DNA from: Anaerolineae bacterium
GTDB lineage: Bacteria > Chloroflexota > Anaerolineae > Aggregatilineales > Aggregatilineaceae
DNA: 8,142 bases
Assembly: GCA_020848665.1 (NCBI GenBank)
Contig: JADLHR010000205.1
Location: 1-8,142, forward strand
Reading direction: 5' to 3'
Shown: positions 5,007-8,142 of the stretch, one piece after another
How positions within the stretch are numbered: the first letter of the stretch is position 1
How the letters are laid out: each line of letters opens with the position of its first letter
Position numbers and translations under genes: made by a program
Notes under the pieces: model-generated
The model's input: the letters and a program-made list of their open reading frames with translations, nothing else
Told to the model about the DNA's origin: nothing
Databases searched by the model: none

Positions 5007-6458
5007 CTAGCCCGCCACGTCCCATAAGAGGATGTTGCCGTCATCCGAGGCAGAAGCCAGCAGCGTCCCGTCGGGGCTGAAGGCGACGCCTCTCACCCAG
5101 TCAGTGTGGCCGGCGAAGGGGCTGACTTCCTGCCAGCCGTCGGCGAGGACCCACAGACGGACCGCATTCTCGCTGTCGCTGGCTGCGATCAGGCTGCCGT
5201 CTGAGCTGGCAGCAACGCCGAGGATAAGCCCGTCGTGGTCGGTCAGTTCCGCGATCAGCGCGCCGCTGGTCGCGTCCCAGATGCGCACGATGCCGTCATC
5301 GCAGCCGGTGATGAGCGATCCATCCGGGCCGAAAGCAACAGCCCGGACCCAGTCAGGATGCTCGGCGGCGAGCAGCTCGGCCCCGCTGGCGGCATCCCAC
5401 ACGCGGGCGGTCGAGTCATCGCTGCCCGAAGCGACTCGCGTGCCATCCGGGCTGATGGCGACTGCCCGGACCCAGTCGGTGTGGCCGGACAGGGCGGTTT
5501 TCTCCTGCCAGGTGCCCTGCTGCCCGCGCCGCGCGCGGGCCTGCGACCAGAGGCGGACTGAGTAGTCGTCGCTGCCGGACGCGATCAGGCTCCCAACCGG
5601 GCTGAAGGCGACGCTGCGGACATAGTCGGTGTGACCGGCCAGCTCCGTAACTGCCGCGCCAGTCACCGCGTCCCACAGACGAACGATTCCGTCGGAGGCG
5701 CCAGTAACGATCAGGCTTCCATCGGGGCTGAAGACGGCGCTGTAGACGTAACTCGGATGTTCCAGCGACAGCAGCTCGGCGCCGCTGGCGACATCCCAGA
5801 CGCGGGCAGTGTAATCATCCGACGCTGAGACAAGCTGCGCGCCATCCGGGCTGAAGGCGATCGAGTTGACCCAGTCGGTGTGCCCCTGGAATATGGCGCG
5901 CCAGGGACTCATATACTCAATGGTTGCCGCTATCGCCAGGACGGTATCCTCGAAGCGACTCAACTCGCCGGGCGCCGTCACCGCAGCCACGACGGCTGGG
6001 CCTGTATCGCCGAGATCAATGGCGAGCAACAGCACATCATTGGCTGTGTCGTTGGCGATCAGCCGCGCAGCGGGCCTACCGCCAATGGTCGCTGGCTGCG
6101 GCTTCAGCGATGCACTGTCCAGTTCGCCTTCGCTGATGTCTACAGCGAGGAGCGTGAGCAGGCTTTCCAGCGTGTCGTACGTGCCGCCGGCTACCGCGTT
6201 GACAGTCGGTGGCTCGATAATGATCACGCCCACCGCGCCGGGCGGAATATCATCGGAGCCAAACGCGTTGGGGTCATTGGACAGCGCGACCATCCCGGCG
6301 TCTTCCTGGACCAACCAGTCGCCAGGATAAGACAGGCTCAGGCCGCTGGCCGAAAAGTATTCTTCGGTCAGTGGGGCCTGCGCAAGGGCTACCAGCGGCG
6401 TCGCCAGCAAGAGCACCGCCATCAATAAAGCGCGTAAGACAAGCTGTGTTCGGGGCAT
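5007..6458 (-). CDS. exported seven-blade WD40 protein with N-terminal PsbP/Mog1-like domain (paralog 1)
   Basis: This is a 483-residue protein. Residues 1-27 are a signal peptide (hydrophobic core LLMAVLLLATPLVALA, likely cut at ALA-Q), so it acts outside the membrane. Residues about 28-182 form a separate domain with a YPGDWLV...VALSNDP pattern. The pattern loosely recalls PsbP/Mog1-like folds, but I cannot assign it firmly. Residues about 190-480 are seven WD40 blades, ending at W221, W262, W304, W354, W394, W436 and W479, which is enough for a closed propeller. WD40 propellers bind proteins or peptides; no catalytic function is indicated. Blades 1-3 resemble blades 4-6 more than they resemble each other. 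The only cysteine is C386. A basic insertion (QARARRGQQG, 306-315) enlarges the loop before blade 4. GAGGAG lies 6 nt before the ATG. A paralog is encoded 171 bp upstream. The natural ligand and role are unknown. Confidence 0.9.
   Translation of the reverse strand: MPRTQLVLRALLMAVLLLATPLVALAQAPLTEEYFSASGLSLSYPGDWLVQEDAGMVALSNDPNAFGSDDIPPGAVGVIIIEPPTVNAVAGGTYDTLESLLTLLAVDISEGELDSASLKPQPATIGGRPAARLIANDTANDVLLLAIDLGDTGPAVVAAVTAPGELSRFEDTVLAIAATIEYMSPWRAIFQGHTDWVNSIAFSPDGAQLVSASDDYTARVWDVASGAELLSLEHPSYVYSAVFSPDGSLIVTGASDGIVRLWDAVTGAAVTELAGHTDYVRSVAFSPVGSLIASGSDDYSVRLWSQARARRGQQGTWQEKTALSGHTDWVRAVAISPDGTRVASGSDDSTARVWDAASGAELLAAEHPDWVRAVAFGPDGSLITGCDDGIVRIWDATSGALIAELTDHDGLILGVAASSDGSLIAASDSENAVRLWVLADGWQEVSPFAGHTDWVRGVAFSPDGTLLASASDDGNILLWDVAG
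5010..5891 (-). repeat. seven WD40 repeat units, arranged as A-B-C-A-B-C-A'
   Basis: Seven units of about 40 codons are visible. Blades 1 and 4 share GHTDWV...TARVWD and SGAELL. Blades 2 and 5 begin EHP instead of the usual GHT and contain DGIVR(L/I)WD. Blades 3 and 6 end in VRLW followed by a segment containing WQE. Blade 7 starts again as type A (GHTDWV). The period is thus about 120 codons, suggesting duplication of a three-blade block. Confidence 0.75.
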
Positions 6459-6464
6459 GACAAT

Positions 6465-6470
6465 CTCCTC
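6465..6470 (-). promoter_or_regulatory. Shine-Dalgarno of WD40 paralog 1
   Basis: GAGGAG on the minus strand, 6 nt before the ATG. The same hexamer at the same distance precedes the paralog (8079-8084), so the duplication appears to have included the translation start region. Confidence 0.75.
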
Positions 6471-6534
6471 AAAAGGTTCGGCGCGGCCCGGCGCGCGTGG
6501 CCGCAGGGGACCAGGCGCGAACGAGGCTGGCTTG

Positions 6535-6540
6535 ATTATA
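6535..6540 (-). promoter_or_regulatory. candidate -10 element of WD40 paralog 1
   Basis: A perfect TATAAT on the minus strand lies in the 171-bp gap between the two WD40 genes, 76 bp before the start codon. No good -35 hexamer stands 16-18 bp further upstream (that stretch is GC-rich), so the call rests on the -10 match in GC-rich surroundings. It suggests paralog 1 can be transcribed apart from paralog 2. Confidence 0.35.
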
Positions 6541-6629
6541 GCCCCAGTCCGCGATGCGCGCCGGGAGCTTCCGCCGGCCGTCGCAGGATTGATTCATCAT
6601 GAGAATAGGAGATTTACGCGGCGGTTAGC

Positions 6630-8072
6630 TCAGCGCGGGACTTCCCACAGGATCACGCTGAGATCATCCGAGCCGGACGCGGCGAGCGCCCCATCCGGGC
6701 TGAAGGCGACGGTTCGCACCGGGCCACCATGACCGCTCAGAACGTCGTGCTCCTGCCAGCCGTCCCTGAAGACCCACAGGCGGACCATCTGATCGTCGCC
6801 GCCCGACGCGATCCATAGGCCGTCGGCGCTGATCGCGACGCTGCGCACAGCCTCGGTATGCCCGGCCAGCTCCGCGACCAGGACGCCGCTCGCCGCGTCC
6901 CAGACGCGCACCGATCCATCGTCGCAGCCGGTGACAAGCTGCGCTCCGCCCGGGCCGAAGGCAACGCTGCGCACCTGATCCGGGTGCTCTATCGTCAGCG
7001 TTTCCGTCCCGCTGATGACATCCCACACGCGGGCGGTGCGATCCTCGCCGGATGAGGCGAGGCGTGCGCCATCCGGGCTGAAAGCGACACTCTGAACCTG
7101 GCCCACGTGTCCGGAGAGCGCAGCCTGTTCCTGCCAGCCGTCCTTAAAAGCCCACAGCCGGATTGTTTGATCATCGCTGCTGGACGCGATCAGCGCCCCA
7201 TTCGGGCCGAAGGCGACCGCGCGGACTTCATCTGTGTGCCCGGATAACTCCGCGACTGCCGCGCCAGTCGCCGCGTCCCACAGGCGCACGAGGCCGTCCG
7301 CGCCGCCGGTGACGATCAGCGTTCCATCCGGGCTGAAGGCAACACCTGAAACCGCGTCGGGATGCTTCAATCGTAGCGCTTCCGGCCCGCCATCAACGCT
7401 CCACACGCGGGCGGTTCCATCATCGCTGCCGCTGGCAACCAGCGTTCCGTTGGGGCTGAAGGCGACGGCCCGAACTCCAGCGGTGTGACCCAGCAGAATG
7501 GCGTGCCACGCGGGGATATACTCGATGCTGGCCGCAATCGCCAGCAGTGTGTCCGCGAACGGCGGCTGCTCACCCGCCGCAGTCACGCCCATCACGGCCA
7601 CCAGAGCATCGCCGCCGTGATCGATGACATAGATCACAACGTCGTCCGTCTCGGTGCTGGCCTCGACGCGGACGGCGGGCTGATCCGCGATGGTGATTTC
7701 TTCGATGCCGCCCGGCTCAAACTCGTCCTCGCTCTGGCGGATCAGGTCCGCGAGCGCCGCGCCTACGTCAGGCAGAGTTGGCGCGTCGATCCCTTCCAGC
7801 AGATTGCTCAGCGCCTGTGGCTCGATGACCAGGACCCCGATCGCGCCTTTGGGTATCCGTTCGGACCCGAACGCTACCGGATCGTTGGTGAGCGCGATAA
7901 TGCCGTCTTCGTCGTTGATCGACCATCCCGCAGGATAGTACAGCGTCAGGTTGCCGGTGGTCGAGATAAATTCTTCAGGGAGCGGCTCCTGAGTGAAGGC
8001 GCTGCGCGGCGCGACCAGCCCAGCCAGCGCCAACAGCAGGGCGCTGAGCGGGATGAAGCGCGTTCGGGACAT
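6630..8072 (-). CDS. exported seven-blade WD40 protein with N-terminal PsbP/Mog1-like domain (paralog 2)
   Basis: This 480-residue protein has the same plan as its downstream neighbour. It has a signal peptide (1 to about 27, core LSALLLALAGLV), an N-terminal domain (about 28-187) with LYYPAGWSI and IALTNDPVAFGS aligning to YPGDWLV and VALSNDPNAFGS in the paralog, then seven WD40 blades ending at W224, W265, W307, W350, W391, W433 and W476. The last blade ends WEVPR. Blades 2 and 5 again start with K/E-HP rather than GHT, and the only cysteine, C383 in TGCDDG, sits at the same place as C386 of the paralog. It lacks the basic insertion before blade 4 (FKDGWQEQ instead). GAGGAG lies 6 nt before the ATG at 8072-8070. 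The protein is probably extracellular or membrane-proximal; its partner is unknown. The PsbP/Mog1 comparison is tentative, while the WD40 assignment is firm. Confidence 0.9.
   Translation of the reverse strand: MSRTRFIPLSALLLALAGLVAPRSAFTQEPLPEEFISTTGNLTLYYPAGWSINDEDGIIALTNDPVAFGSERIPKGAIGVLVIEPQALSNLLEGIDAPTLPDVGAALADLIRQSEDEFEPGGIEEITIADQPAVRVEASTETDDVVIYVIDHGGDALVAVMGVTAAGEQPPFADTLLAIAASIEYIPAWHAILLGHTAGVRAVAFSPNGTLVASGSDDGTARVWSVDGGPEALRLKHPDAVSGVAFSPDGTLIVTGGADGLVRLWDAATGAAVAELSGHTDEVRAVAFGPNGALIASSSDDQTIRLWAFKDGWQEQAALSGHVGQVQSVAFSPDGARLASSGEDRTARVWDVISGTETLTIEHPDQVRSVAFGPGGAQLVTGCDDGSVRVWDAASGVLVAELAGHTEAVRSVAISADGLWIASGGDDQMVRLWVFRDGWQEHDVLSGHGGPVRTVAFSPDGALAASGSDDLSVILWEVPR
6633..7493 (-). 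repeat. seven WD40 repeat units of paralog 2, A-B-C-A-B-C-A'
   Basis: Blades 1, 4 and 7 are type A (GH start), 2 and 5 are type B (KHP/EHP start, with DG(L/S)VR(L/V)WD), and 3 and 6 are type C (GHT start, DDQ then RLW, followed by DGWQE). The order is the same as in paralog 1, so the three-blade block existed before the gene was duplicated. Confidence 0.75.
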
Positions 8073-8078
8073 GGGAGT

Positions 8079-8084
8079 CTCCTC
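8079..8084 (-). promoter_or_regulatory. Shine-Dalgarno of WD40 paralog 2
   Basis: GAGGAG on the minus strand, 6 nt before the ATG at 8072. The remaining 58 bp up to the window end show no clear promoter; that region is cut off. Confidence 0.7.
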
Positions 8085-8142
8085 ACCCTGACTGGCCTGG
8101 CTTGGGAAAGAGCGGCCAGAGGATTGACGCGGCGCGTCGTGA

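Noticed and set aside
4605..5010. Plus-strand frames over the rsmH start and upstream gap
   Set aside because: They overlap the rsmH 5' end and the hairpin, with Arg/Pro-rich products and no motifs; mraZ is not encoded here in any frame.
6600..6613. Imperfect palindrome around tcatga after WD40 paralog 2 as a terminator
   Set aside because: The arms are about 4-5 bp with a bulge and no U tract follows on the minus strand; too weak to call.

Overview
The window is high-GC DNA with every supportable gene on the minus strand. The gene set (cell-division genes, a stand-alone receiver protein with the C-terminal style of Chloroflexota regulators, and exported seven-blade WD40 proteins of the 'AFSPDG...SGSDD...RLWD' type) suggests a Chloroflexota bacterium, perhaps Anaerolineae-like. 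That assignment is inferred from protein style, not from a marker gene.

In the direction of transcription (right to left), the first region is 8072-5007: two tandem paralogous genes for exported proteins. Each has a signal peptide, an N-terminal domain of about 150 residues that loosely resembles PsbP/Mog1-like domains, and a complete seven-blade WD40 propeller. Both share the same Shine-Dalgarno placement, a three-blade internal super-repeat and a single conserved cysteine. A strong hairpin at 4951-4979 separates them from the next operon.

The second region, 4854-1033, is a short division/cell-wall (dcw) cluster: rsmH (16S rRNA m4C1402 methyltransferase), ftsL (divisome bitopic protein) and ftsI (class B transpeptidase, septal peptidoglycan synthesis). 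A single-domain response regulator follows ftsI by 44 bp and may be co-transcribed. mraZ is not upstream of rsmH, and the usual murE/murF/mraY/ftsW genes do not follow ftsI, so the cluster has been cut down or split.

The third region, 555-1032, is a 478-bp non-coding stretch rich in repeats. It holds a 98-100 bp direct repeat in two copies, a shorter inverted copy between them that makes a long foldback element, and a separate hairpin built from a 'gcggttagc' motif. The minus-strand gene 554-1, cut by the window edge, is a thiolase-fold ketoacyl-ACP synthase III-like protein with its catalytic cysteine visible.

No tRNA, rRNA, CRISPR array or transposase gene was recognised. The least ordinary parts are the paired exported propellers and the foldback repeat element.
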